From: Macrolepiota albuminosa
Taxonomy: Eukaryota > Basidiomycota > Agaricomycetes > Agaricales > Agaricaceae
Length of the DNA: 64,000 nucleotides
Assembly (NCBI GenBank): GCA_027475525.1
Contig: JAMWFC010000113.1
Span: 3,150,001 to 3,214,000, forward strand
Direction: 5' to 3'
The first letter of the stretch is position 1; each line of letters begins with the position of its first letter. The notes below the pieces were generated by a model. The model had not been told where the DNA came from. It made no database searches and saw only the letters and a program-made list of their open reading frames with translations. A program made the translations under genes and the position numbers. Shown one piece after another: positions 55,201-64,000 of the stretch.

Positions 55201-56332
55201 TGCCCAGGTCGTGTTCCCGGTGCGCCGGCAGTCGCTCCGACCGCGACTTGTCGAACACCTCCAAGAACTCGTGAAATTCGACCGGCACCATGTCCTCAAC
55301 GCTGCGCTTTTCCGGGCCCCCCGCCGCTCTCTCCGCCAGGACCTGTGAAAAACTCCGCCCTGCCGCACCCCGCGCCGACTCCCAGTCCCACCTCTGCTCC
55401 AGAAACGCACACCCATCGTCTCCCCGGCTCTCCGCCCAACTGATCGCCTCGTCGACACACTCCCGCGCCTCTTCCACTGCCGCTCTCTTCAGCCCCCTCA
55501 GAAAACGCGTCCTCCTCGTCCTCGCCTTCTTGAGCTTCACGAACCGTTCTTCGCAACGAAACGCTGCCGCCCTCATCCCCTTCCGTGCGCACGCATGCAC
55601 TGCGGTCCCCGTCCCCACCACCGCCGTCGCTGCCACACGTGGCAGGCATTGCTCCACACACCTCTGGGACGCAAACGCGACCGTCGAGCGCTCCCAATCA
55701 ATTGACGGATTGTGGGTACGCAGCCAGTTCACCCCGAGGATCAGATTGTCATCGCCAATGTCCGCGACGTCGAAGACCAAGACCTCCTTGTGGTCCCCAA
55801 TCAAAACCTGCAGGTGAACCTCCGCTGTTATAAGGCCCGAGCGAATCTCCGAGTTGTCAATCGTGCGCAGTCGGAGCGGCCTCTTCTTCTGGATCACGGG
55901 CAGCGCCTGCTCACGAACAAAGCGGGGGTTGACAAAACAGCAGCTCGCGCCCGAATCGACCATCGCCCTTGTATCAATAGCGTGCGGCTGCGCCCCCAAA
56001 CCTTCCACCCGCAACGTAACCGGCAGCTCCAGCGCTGAGTACGGCGACCGCGGCGACCTCGCATGGATCACCGCTGCCCGTCGCAGCCGCCTCTTCCCCT
56101 TTTTAGTGTTCGACACGCTGGGACCATGCACTAAAACTTCATTCTCTGGCGATAATACATGAGACCCACTGGTTGCACCCGCCGTGGCGGCACGGGGCAA
56201 CCCTACACAAAACCCGCCTCTGGCGCCTCCTGCGCCTTCGTCTCCCCCACCGCCAACGCCTCCCGCACCGCTGCCTTGATTGCTGCCGCCCACAGCGGGC
56301 ACTCCGCCATGAGGTGTCCCGCCTTCTTGCAC
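52271..56332 (-). CDS. Gypsy-E pol polyprotein (protease-RT-RNase H-integrase-chromodomain)
   Basis: The 1353 codons from ATG 56332 overlap the end of gag in the -1 frame, so the true product is probably a Gag-Pol fusion beginning at the frameshift site. Protease: MVDSGASCCFV at about residue 126 and LILGVNWLRTHNPSIDW near 197. Reverse transcriptase: FFVRKKDGSLRLVVDFRALN near 428 and LYLDDIIIFSED near 538 (YLDD). RNase H: VETDASDFAVGAVLSQ near 685. Integrase: HHCC part near 927-970 (CETCQRIK), TDYVGPLP near 997, VVSDRGPQF near 1055 and [12 protein letters not shown] near 1090, giving a complete D-D-E triad. Chromodomain near 1290-1345: EVEIERILRERR ... [15 protein letters not shown]. The basic tail RGKRRRTKRQG may aid nuclear entry. 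Length is normal for a gypsy Pol. Confidence 0.95.
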   Translation of the reverse strand: MQEGGTPHGGVPAVGGSNQGSGAGGVGGGGDEGAGGARGGFCVGLPRAATAGATSGSHVLSPENEVLVHGPSVSNTKKGKRRLRRAAVIHARSPRSPYSALELPVTLRVEGLGAQPHAIDTRAMVDSGASCCFVNPRFVREQALPVIQKKRPLRLRTIDNSEIRSGLITAEVHLQVLIGDHKEVLVFDVADIGDDNLILGVNWLRTHNPSIDWERSTVAFASQRCVEQCLPRVAATAVVGTGTAVHACARKGMRAAAFRCEERFVKLKKARTRRTRFLRGLKRAAVEEARECVDEAISWAESRGDDGCAFLEQRWDWESARGAAGRSFSQVLAERAAGGPEKRSVEDMVPVEFHEFLEVFDKSRSERLPAHREHDLGIDLIDGASIPPPGKLYQLAPAELRALREFIDENLAKGYIRPSSAPCGAPVFFVRKKDGSLRLVVDFRALNAVTRPDAYPIPLTTELLDRLRAAKVFTTLDMRWGYYNVRIRHGDEWKTSFRTRYGQFEFLVMQFGLRNAPAAFQRMVNDLFHDLVDVYVVLYLDDIIIFSEDPTQHDAHVREVLRRLREADLFLKPEKCRFRTTEVDYLGLKISPGHVGMDPVKVSGVTEWPTPRNLRHVNQFLGFCNFYRRFVEDYAEITRPLERLKRKDVLWRWGPEEQAAFVALKRAFVEAPVLMMPDTEAAFRVETDASDFAVGAVLSQEVGEGDWRPVAFFSKAMQPAERNYDVHDKELLSVVRAFEVWRPYLEGSPHPVDVFSDHRNLEYFMSARDLNRRQARWSIFLNRFVFRIHHRPGRLSAGPDGLSRRPDHEVEGLDNAGQQVLPGDRVGERRRIRRAVVVALERCGESEVVRRVAAVQQVLADGDILARIRQASRADKKLAPLWDLNKAPALVRSRLKDFQVDNGLVRFRGLVYVPENEEVKRTILQLYHDSIPAGHPGRANTLALVARNYYWPRMSEYVQRYVDGCETCQRIKPRRQKPFGPLQPLEVPDGPWQHISTDYVGPLPSSRGFDAVQVVCDKSTKRAHFLPARSTDDAAAMCDTFMERVWCLHGTPKKVVSDRGPQFVARYTRRMWERLGIKPALSTAHHPQTDGQTERVNQELEVYLRAFVDYYQDDWTDWLPFAEFAYNNRPHSAIGMSPFYAEYAYNPTFSIDPVNSQSVPKADDRLEKIRTVQGELKALLELTAERMRRFHDAWVDESPDYVAGDRVFLERADLRSDRPNNKLDFKRFGPFQVVQKISDSAYRLALPDGWAIHDVFHVSCLVPARTDTILGRRQEPPPPVQLETGEEVEIERILRERRTRGGISEFLVRWKGYDESEDEWLREYDMPHALEAIQEFRTNEEARGKRRRTKRQG
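56171..56215 (-). promoter_or_regulatory. Gypsy-E -1 ribosomal frameshift signal
   Basis: The heptamer G-GGT-TTT (56209-56215, minus strand) is in register with gag two codons before its stop. Six bases later comes a stem: GGTTGC (56202-56197) pairs with GCAACC (56176-56171). Inside it CCGTG (56195-56191) pairs with CACGG (56186-56182) around a 4-base loop. Pol lies in the -1 frame. Heptamer, spacer and structure match canonical retroviral -1 frameshift signals. Confidence 0.8.
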
Positions 56333-57255
56333 TTAAAACACTTCCTCGCAGCCGGTACCGTCTTCGCCAGGTCGATATCCATCGCATTCGGGTCCGCTGG
56401 GGATGGAGGGGGGGCGGATCGCACCGCCGGAGCACCCGTCCCTGACACCGCCACTCGAGGGGCTGCAGAGCCCGCACCATGCAACGCACCCTTACGCCAG
56501 GCCGCTAGATCCGCAAGCTTACTCTCCCTGCGCAGCAAGATATCGCGTGCTTCCTCCGCCGTCTGGTAATCCGTGTTGATCAATGCCTCCATTGCCGCTC
56601 CACTGAGGCCTTTCCAAAAGCGATCCTTCACGTAATCGCTCGCCGCGTCCGCAGGGCTCAGCCTGGCCTTCAGCTCGAAGAAGGCTGTACAATACTCGGT
56701 GATTGATTTGGAGCCCTGTCGCAGGGTCGAAATACGGTTCAGCGCGTCCTGCGCTGGGTCTCGCATGCCAAAAGCCGCCTTGAAATCCTCCAGCCACGCC
56801 GCCCACTGGAAACGACGCGGGTTGGCGACCGGATCGTCCGAACCCGTCGTGATGACGCAAGACCACTGTTGAGCCGAGCCTGTCAAATATGACTGCGCCC
56901 ATAAGATTTTCTGGCGATCATCACGAAAGACCTCGAACTCAGCCGCTGCCTCAACTTGCCGGACAAACTGGTCTGCCAACGCCTTGGCAACACCGTCGTA
57001 CTTCTCCGGAGGGCTGATGCTGGGTCTGTGACCTACCCCGCGGCCAGCCTGCTCGACGACCCGCAAACGAGCCTCGAACGCATCAAACCCGGCCTGCATT
57101 TCCGCAAGGCCGGCCTGTAGCTGGGTTGTGAGTTCTGCCCGCAGGGCATCAAAGACCATGCCCGCAATCGCCTCTTCCGCAGAGGGGGTGGGTTCCGGCG
57201 CGTTGGGCGTATCCGACATCGATCGACGAAAATTTTCGTAGGTAGTTCTATTCAA
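56203..57255 (-). CDS. Gypsy-E gag
   Basis: 350 codons from ATG 57255 (or the in-frame ATG encoding MSDTPNAPEPTPSAEE, 57219) to the TAG at 56203-56205. The N-terminal helical part has LQAGLAEMQAGFDAFEARL. The capsid part has KILWAQSYLTGSAQQW, WLEDFKAAFG, GSKSITEYCTAFFELKA and YVKDRFWKGLSGAAMEALI. A CCHC knuckle, CFKCKKAGHLMAEC, lies about 45 residues before the end. The last codons are GCG GGT TTT GTG TAG, forming a -1 slippery site before the stop. Gag assembles the particle and packages the RNA. No disabling mutation is visible. Confidence 0.93.
   Translation of the reverse strand: MNRTTYENFRRSMSDTPNAPEPTPSAEEAIAGMVFDALRAELTTQLQAGLAEMQAGFDAFEARLRVVEQAGRGVGHRPSISPPEKYDGVAKALADQFVRQVEAAAEFEVFRDDRQKILWAQSYLTGSAQQWSCVITTGSDDPVANPRRFQWAAWLEDFKAAFGMRDPAQDALNRISTLRQGSKSITEYCTAFFELKARLSPADAASDYVKDRFWKGLSGAAMEALINTDYQTAEEARDILLRRESKLADLAAWRKGALHGAGSAAPRVAVSGTGAPAVRSAPPPSPADPNAMDIDLAKTVPAARKCFKCKKAGHLMAECPLWAAAIKAAVREALAVGETKAQEAPEAGFV
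57243..57254 (-). promoter_or_regulatory. Gypsy-E candidate self-priming site
   Basis: On the minus strand TGAATAGAACTA begins two bases after the 5' LTR. Its exact reverse complement is in the LTR (57364-57375 in the 5' LTR), in the loop of a 10-bp hairpin. No tRNA-type TGG site is seen at this place. Confidence 0.6.
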
Positions 57256-57256
57256 G

Positions 57257-57485
57257 TGTTAGGCTTCGATCGTGGTCTGCAACGCAGCACGTAGGAAGCT
57301 GAATACGAAATATATATTATAACTATATGGAAGACACTTGCGACAACATACCTGAATACGAAATGAATAGAACTAAGGAACTGCGTATTCAGGTGTCCGT
57401 AGAATGTATGTAGTCACGTGACCGTAACTAGTAATGTGGAAGTAAAGTAGGGAAAGTGAAGATATCATATGAAGATATCATGACA
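57257..57485 (-). repeat. Gypsy-E 5' LTR
   Basis: 229 bp, apparently identical to 51940-52168. Hairpin stems lie at 57351-57360 and 57384-57393. Confidence 0.95.
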
Positions 57486-57490
57486 GCCAT

Positions 57491-59239
57491 CATCAAGATC
57501 CGTTGTGGAAACTAGTCAACTTGGGTCAATTCGTCCTTTATTGCCCTTAGTTTCAGCCTTAAGCATCACGTAACTTGCAGCTATTCGTCATTTCTGCTGT
57601 GGACATTACTGCATGGAGCTTGTTTCAAACACTGCTGCTTGTTCTTGAGGACGCCGTATCATCTTCACATCTCGGATATACATGGGCCCTCGATTTGAAT
57701 ATCATTCACCACATAGTTCTGACATATCACACTCCACTTCGCCAAGGATCGGCGACTTTGATGGGAGCTTCTCTCTGACGTGATACTTCAGCGAGGCGTT
57801 TTATCCAGAGCTTTTGACCGATGGAGAACAGCAACAGCTATACACCTAAGAGTACAGTTTGAATTCTTTGCCTACATTGAGAATTGATGTGTTTCAACCA
57901 GATAAACCTACATAGAAGCCGGTGCGCTTGCGTTTCCGACTCAGAGCATGTCCTAGTTGATGATTAATTCAGTTGAAAGCTGTCATGCTAATCAAGTCAG
58001 TTGGCCTAATTCCTTGCCTAATTCCTTGCCACTCTCTTCGAGAACTTCATTCCCTCTTCGCCAAATGCTCTCGTTGTTGACCGACACTTTTCGCGATGTC
58101 GTACTAATATATTTTTCTTGAAAAATTTACGGTCTTGTTCTCGATGTGTTTAATCATTGTTTGCATGGACGACGTCAACCGTAACATGTCCTCATGTAGA
58201 AAGGAAAGGTACCATTGTTTCTTCAGAAACTGGACCCATGTCGAAGTTCACGTTGCTTCTTCGCCAGATACGAAGGAGAGCATTGAATATATGCAATATC
58301 CTCGACCCAGAAGTAGCTTTTCTGTCATAGCGGAGCCAATGCAATATAACATCACAAGGGCTCATCCAGGTATGTTGGGAACAAATCATAAGATATCAAC
58401 TGCTGTGGCTCTATTATGATATTAATTTTTTGCCCCTAATTGCATGTGCGGTGCTCATCAGCTACAAGCATTATGAACTTTCACAATCTATGTTTGTAAC
58501 ATATTCCTCACCAGTTTTTCAACTAAATGTCGAAATATGCTTATGTTGTCGTTAAAGACGGATTGAAGATTAATGATACTCTTAAAAACAGATAGTGTTC
58601 TTGAGTTATAATATCACTCGCCCTATTGAGCTTTTACAAGACCTTGTCTAGAAATAAAGATGGTTCACTGTGAAATACTTTATTTAGGCAACTTGCATCT
58701 GGAGATTGGACTATGCTGAAAATATACTATATTACTACTATACCATTAGTGAGTGGGGTATAAGTTCATAGGCTCACCTGGCTTCCAGATATCGATACAG
58801 ACGTACACGATAGTACATCCTCAGTCAATTGAACTGATCGTGAGTCGACGTTCTTCGTATAATCAGGACCTATACACTAATGTAACTGCCCGCATGGATA
58901 AATTTACATCTCCGTCAGGTAGCTACTCAGTCAATTATACACACGAAACCACAGACCGTGGACATCTACTTGACATCCGTGCGGTTCATCCAAACGAGCG
59001 GCATCAGGGAGTGATACACCGAGCTCACACCATTACAATTTGACGACAGGAATATCACGCAATACCGAGCTCCGTGATGCTTGGACATCACATTTAATAT
59101 CTAATTCCGAACTAAATTAACTACAATTTCGGATTTGTACATCTAAATACCACACTTCAGCGGGCGACAAAACGGAGACGGACGACAAAGTCTGAAAGAC
59201 CACTTAGCCCACGCCCTAAACACTGGTACGCCCGACTGT
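57491..59239. other. Intergenic stretch without a supportable gene
   Basis: Several open stretches of 60-96 codons occur on the plus strand (for example 58135-58419 and 58753-59043). None resembles a known family, and none shows convincing codon bias or splice structure. It separates the Gypsy-E insertion point from the 3' end of the FAP1-like gene. Confidence 0.4.
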
Positions 59240-62200
59240 TCATGCATCATCCTCCCAGCTATCAGGTACTGCTGTTGGCGAAGTAGGAACATCCTGCCTG
59301 GGCAAAGGTGCCGGACGTGCCGGACTCGAAGCTCTCGTCACAGATGCGCTGACTGTCAACCGACTCGGCTGTGGAGAGACATCTGATGCGGGAGCTGGAG
59401 CAGGAGCAACAGACGCCAGGCGAGATCCCCATCCAGATATGGCGGGTTTCGGTATGGGTGTAGTAGCGGCAACGCGCCACGAAGGAACTGAGGACGCACG
59501 CAGGTCCACCAATTTGCCGAGGCTGGGTGTAGGTGGTGCCGATGCAGCGACAGAGGCAGAAAGAAGGGGTGCAGGAACACGCGTGTCGATTCTGCGAATG
59601 AGACGAACACTATATTGGTGACAGTCAATACATGTTTAATCAATGCTTAGAACAAGTTAAAGCAAACCTTCGATTGGGTTCTTGATCTACCATCTCGGTA
59701 TCCATTCTATACACAGCAGCAAGCTGAAACAGAAAGTTAGTGGTGGGAAAGACAAAACTAGCCTAGAGGGACGTACATCATGAACGAACTTCCTCCTTTC
59801 TAATGGCATATGAGGAAGCACTTGGGTTTTCTTCTGAGATGTCACAAAGCTGTAATGCAAGGTAAAAAGTAAGCCCTAAGAATTAGAATCTGGAAGAAAA
59901 AATTCATCCAAACATACTCATGAAACGCCTTCTCCACAATCGCCAAAAACTTCTCGTTCACACGCGCGAATGCAACCAGACTATCGTGGTACGTAACCGC
60001 CAACGCCTTCTCTCTTGACTCTGCAGTGATTCCCAGCGCATCCGCCAACCGTGCATTACGTTTGGCAATTGCACATTCGTTATTACATTTTATGGTAGCT
60101 TGTGGACGTCCCGAAGGGGCTGTAGTGCAGCGACCACAGTGGACGGACTGACGGAGGCGGCCACAGGAACAGGAGATGGTCACTAGGGCTTCGCATGGTT
60201 CGTCTTCGAGACAGCTCGCGGGTGCATGACATGGACGAGTACATAAGTGTTGTCCGGAGGGAAGACTGGCGTGACGAGTCAGGTTATCTATATCCACGTG
60301 ATAGACTAACCAACGTACCAAAGCTTTCGCGGCTTTCCGCAAGGCGCCTTACATGGCCCACAATCATCTGCGTGGCAAAGCCGTTCACATTGATGATATC
60401 CACAATCCATCAGCCTAACAGAGAAAAAAATTCAAGATCAGATGACCCCCTCAAAGAACGAGACTCAATCACAACGTACTTTCCACAAATGATACCACAC
60501 GACACCTTCTCTGTTTCCAATGAACACTTGACATTGGTCACCATTTTTTTACCACATGCACACCGTTTTGTCGCGAGATGAGGACACGGTGGGCAAGATA
60601 TTGGGTCTTCATGGCACATATGGGTACTTTTGTGTCCACATGGTAGCGCAGGACGTGTACAAGGGTGCGTGCACTGCAACCTTGTACCGCAAGGTATGGG
60701 CGGCTCAAAAACAGTACGACCACAATAGCAAACCATCTGTGATTGCAATCTCTTGATCAGTGACAAGATATCAAACATAAGAAAGGGTCAAATCACCTCC
60801 TCAAATGAGCTTCTCAGACACGGCGGACAAACGCCCTTATGATCTCTCTCTTCACATTTGTGAAGTCCACAACTCAACAACTTCCCACAGACCAAATCAC
60901 ACTCATGCAACCCCCCCTGTTCCTCTCCTACTCCTTCCTGTGCCGAAACCACGGCGCGTTTCTTCCCCTTAAATCACACTCATGCAACCCCCCCTGTTCC
61001 TCTCCTACTCCTTCCTGTGCCGAAACCACGGCGCGTTTCTTCCCCTTTTAGCTGAAGTTGCTAATACTGCTAATGGGCAGCACAAGCGGTTACACTGATG
61101 CTTCCCACACGCTCGTAGGGCCATGCATGGTTTGTCGCAGAGAATCTCGGTAGACTCGGAAAGCGTGGAACAGGGCACACCTCGGGAGGTGCTACCGCAG
61201 CGGCAAGGACGGACTATGGGACGCTACATGGCGGGCAGGGACCGTAGTGGCAGGATGCGCGCAGGCGTGGTCGCAGCCTGAGAGAGGTTTGCGGCATGGA
61301 GAGCCACATGTAGGATGGGGGAAGTACAGGATGCGCGGGCGGAAAAGGTGGTCGGTGTCGTTACGGGAAGTACACCGGTGGTTGAGCGAGCTATTGGATG
61401 AGTACCACAGGACAAGTGGTGACGACAGACGGAGAGCGAGGACATGTTTGGGGTCGATGGGTGGATGACATGGCTGTTTGCATTGGTGGATACCGCAGTC
61501 GAAATGGCTGGAGAGCAGATGGTTAAGCGAACGACCGTGCTGCAGATTATGGACGTACATTTGACATTCGAGTTCACACCCATACCTACCGGTCCATGAT
61601 ACTCCACTTGCATCGACACAGTGAGTTCCCTCACCCTCTCCACACCCGACGTCTTTGTTGAAACTCCACACCAACACTTTACCTGTTCCCTCACGAGACA
61701 GTCGGGACATGGCCCATCATGACATATTTCCTGACACGTGTGGTTACGCAACCAAGCTTCCGCCCACAGACGCCGCCACAAGAAAGATTGCCTCTTCGTT
61801 CCCCGCATCGGAAGGCCGTGGTCTTCTTCTGTGGACAGTAACATGTCAAACGTGTCGTCACCTGGCAAGGTGGACAAGGGCCTGGGTGACACTCCAATGG
61901 ACAGGGATGCCCGCAACCACTTTCACGAACACGAGAGCAGGGGCCGGCACATGAGTGAGGTGTTGCAAGGCGAGGAGGTTTTGGTTCCGACGTCGAATGA
62001 CAGAAGCACCTGCGACATATAGCTTTATAGTAGAAAGTGGTAGCAGAACGGCAGACATACCAATAGCCAGAAGGCACTATTTCACGTTTCGCTTGACACC
62101 CAGGGCATCGCCAATCTCCTTTCTTATGCAAATCACCTCTTGCCCTCCAAGCATCCGCGACGGCTTTCACATTCGTCGAGGCCCATTCGCCGATACATTT

Positions 62201-62866
62201 TACATGAAATGTAGTCCAACAATACTGTTGTTCTTGGCCTTCATCTTCAGGTTGCCTGACAACCGGAGTCGATGGCGAGCAAGACCAGGTCGTTTGCGCA
62301 GGGTGAATTGGATTAAAACAGATGGGGCAATCTGGGTAAGGAGGTGTGCGGAGATCATGAATCAGCCGGGAAGTCAAATCTTCCCCGATGGGTTCAGAGG
62401 GTGCAGCGTGCCTCCGGTATTTACTCCTAGGTCTAGCCACGGGCACTGGCTGAGAGTCTGTCAGACGAGCACCGAATCTGGCACCGCGTCGAGATGGGCC
62501 ACTCGGAGGCTGTGGAGGTTGGCTATGATCCTCATTCTTCGTCTCACTAGCACCCATACCATTGTTTCGTGATTTCGTAGATTTCTGATGATGCTTCGGG
62601 CGATGGTCGTCTCGTTTCTGTGAGCCTTCTGCCGGACCTTCCGTTCCCGGCCAAGAGTTCGAAGGACTCGTCCGCGCCTGACCACCGGCATCTCCTTTTT
62701 TAGGGCGCCTGGAACGTTGCTGTCGATTTTGAGCCTCGTTCTCGCGAGGTTCCGTTGATGTGCCCGCTGCTCCATTGATATGTCGTTGTCTATTCCGAGG
62801 TCGTCTACGCTGATTTGACGTAGAGGTATCTTGAGTCGAATTGTTGGGTATATCAATAGTTTCCAT
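59240..62866 (-). CDS. FAP1: NFX1-type zinc-finger protein (FAP1/NFX1 homologue)
   Basis: A multi-exon gene from ATG 62866 to a stop at 59240. The first exon (to about 61740) has a basic, Gln/Arg/Pro-rich N-terminus. An atypical RING/PHD follows (CPICFNPIHP, CWTTFHVKCIGEWA, WRCPGCQAK), then NFX1 fingers (CGHPCPLECHPGPCPPC and similar) repeated to about 60000, for example CGHKSTHMCHEDPISCPPC near 60630 and CGYHQCERLCHADDCGPC near 60400. After NNECAIAKRNARLADALGI comes an R3H domain, split by short introns: VLPHMPLERRKFVHD (59820-59776) and LAAVYRMDTEMVDQEPNRR (59727-59669). The tail ends PDSWEDDA. NFX1 proteins bind DNA or act as E3 ligases; yeast FAP1 binds FKBP12. A one-base frameshift near 61745 and a 77-bp duplication at 60894-61047 interrupt it; both may be assembly errors. 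Confidence 0.85.
60894..61047. repeat. Tandem duplication, period 77 bp
   Basis: Copies 60894-60970 and 60971-61047 inside the FAP1-like gene, outside any transposon. Confidence 0.9.
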
Positions 62867-63635
62867 GTAATACTAGGAGAAGAGTACGGTACGTGCGAGT
62901 AGATAAATTTATGTGAACGTCGAGTTTTGTAGGAGACTTGCGATGACTCAGCAGCCGTCTTTGGTGCCGTCTGATTCTCGGCACTCCCGCGATAATCCAC
63001 TGTCATGACGAGTCATGGCTCCTCATAACCAGGGGCAATATCGTTCGATCAAACAAATGTTAATCATCTAATATACCTTTTTAATTACGGAGCGTCCAGT
63101 GTGGGGGAGAGTAAGGGAAGTCGTTTCAACTCTAAACGGATCATGCATATCCCACAAAGTAGTCGGAATCGTGATCCTAGAACATGGCGTTATGTATATC
63201 ATTCAACCCAAGAATGTAGGAACCATACTTGAAGGACACTGACAACCGCGCTGTGTTTGTGACTGGATGCGGATGCATGCATGCATGGACGAAAGGTTCA
63301 AAGGCAAAAGACAAGCGAGAACAACAAGAAAGTCAAAACAGTGACCCGCAAGCGGTTCTAATGTCTGTGATTAAGTTATGTGTGCGACTCAGTGTATGTG
63401 TATGTAAGTTGCTAATAAATCCAACGACAACAAAAAAGGGACGATGCGCGATGAGAGTTGGGAGGACTACAAGTTTTTTGTTCTTCCGTTGGAAAAAACG
63501 AAGAGTTGGAGGGGGTAGGAACGGATATATGCAAGTCATAAAGTCCAAGTGTACCATAAAAAAGGAAGAAAGTCCATCGTCATGAAGCTAGGGTAGGGCT
63601 GGAATAACTTCCAAGTCGAGGTATGCGTCACCCTG
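62867..63635. other. Promoter region of the FAP1-like gene
   Basis: Lies between the FAP1-like start and the 3' end of the next minus-strand gene. No reading frame is convincing. No specific promoter motif can be defended. Confidence 0.4.
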
Positions 63636-64000
63636 TCAACGCCAGTGACGGAGGATACTGAAGCCAGAGAGGAGCATGATAAGGAAAGACGCAGCGACAC
63701 TGACAAAGAGGGGGTTCGCAGCATACAATGCCCACGCCGAACTACAAGTCGAGCATGTCCAGCCTACGCACGCATGCACGAATGAGTAAAAAAAAGCAAT
63801 ATCACAATGGCAACTGACCGTCCGCCAGACTCGTATACGCTTCTGGAGTGTACATCGCAAACTTCAAACCCGAATACGGCTGAAGGAACCCCGGCGCACG
63901 ACCGCCGCCTGGGCCTCTATCGTCCCATATATTGAGGGTGTACATGGCGGGAGCGAGGGGTGTATTGGAATGGCTCTGCTGGTAAGAGAATAGATCCCAT
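63636..64000 (-). CDS. C-terminal end of an unrecognised membrane-anchored protein (partial)
   Basis: Two exons are visible: 64000-63819 and 63763-63636, joined by a 55-nt GT-AG intron (63818-63764). The joined frame reads from the window edge through MYTLNIWDDRGPGGG, YSGLKFAMYTPEAYTSLADG and a Cys pair, WTCSTC. One hydrophobic segment follows (LFVSVAASFLIMLLSGFSIL), then a short basic tail RHWR and a TGA at 63636. This is the layout of a protein with an outer or lumenal domain and a C-terminal membrane anchor. I do not recognise the family; the rest lies beyond 64000. Confidence 0.6.

Larger units (their letters stand above)
51940..57485 (-). mobile_element. Gypsy-E: intact Ty3/gypsy chromovirus
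   Basis: LTRs of 229 bp at 57257-57485 (5') and 51940-52168 (3') look identical base for base. The flanking duplication is GCCAT at 51935-51939 and 57486-57490. Gag (350 codons) and pol (up to 1353 codons) are both open with all catalytic residues present. No 77-bp duplication falls inside it. A purine tract (minus strand GGGGAGGGGCCGGG) lies against the 3' LTR. Length is 5,546 bp. By every sequence criterion this is a recent, potentially mobile insertion. Confidence 0.95.

Noticed and set aside
58135..59043. Small plus-strand genes between Gypsy-E and the FAP1-like gene
   Set aside because: Open stretches under 100 codons, with no recognisable motif, no splice continuation and AT-rich surroundings.

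Overview
Kind of organism. The window looks like nuclear DNA of a mushroom-type basidiomycete (Agaricomycetes). The resident genes have several short introns of about 50 nt and include an NFX1/FAP1-type zinc-finger protein and an intron-rich multi-pass membrane protein. There is also a broken NB-ARC/TPR receptor-like (NLR-like) gene. The rest is Ty1/copia and chromodomain-bearing Ty3/gypsy retrotransposon sequence. No species is claimed.

Layout. 1-3637 is AT-rich and decayed, with a tyrosine-recombinase relic at 1733-2710 (-). 3638-5267 holds the 5' half of an NLR-like pseudogene; its TPR-rich 3' half resumes at 47790-49058. Between the halves lie 42.5 kb of retrotransposons inserted inside one another. 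Copia-A (5268-47784, +) sits in the NLR gene. Gypsy-B (7935-45506, -) sits in Copia-A. Gypsy-C (9924-41013, +) sits in Gypsy-B. Two copies of a fourth family, Gypsy-D1 (19085-30803, +) and Gypsy-D2 (31152-38806, -), sit tail to tail in Gypsy-C. A probable solo LTR (25709-26705) sits in D1, and one further LTR end in D2 abuts a 100-N gap. All but the last two insertions carry clean 5-bp target-site duplications: TATAT, TATGC, TCACT, GTAAG and ATAAG, in that order. To the right are a 7-exon-style membrane protein gene (49655-51220, -), a separate intact element Gypsy-E (51940-57485, -; identical-looking LTRs, duplication GCCAT), the FAP1-like gene (59240-62866, -) and the 3' end of an unrecognised membrane protein (63636-64000, -).

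How the parts work. Each element carries gag, protease, reverse transcriptase/RNase H and integrase. The gypsy elements end in a chromodomain or chromodomain-like segment. Families D, E and probably B carry, directly beside the 5' LTR, an 11-12 nt sequence complementary to part of their own LTR, as in Tf1-type self-priming. Copia-A has a site matching the anticodon arm of initiator tRNA-Met. Gypsy-D encodes two successive retropepsin-like domains. Gypsy-E has a textbook -1 frameshift signal between gag and pol. Gypsy-C carries two extra genes downstream of pol.

Data quality. Sixteen tandem duplications have a period of exactly 77 bp. They occur in unrelated elements and in the FAP1-like gene. 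They look like unmerged assembly overlaps, so frame breaks at those points should not be read as biology. Elsewhere, decay is dominated by transitions at former CpG sites.
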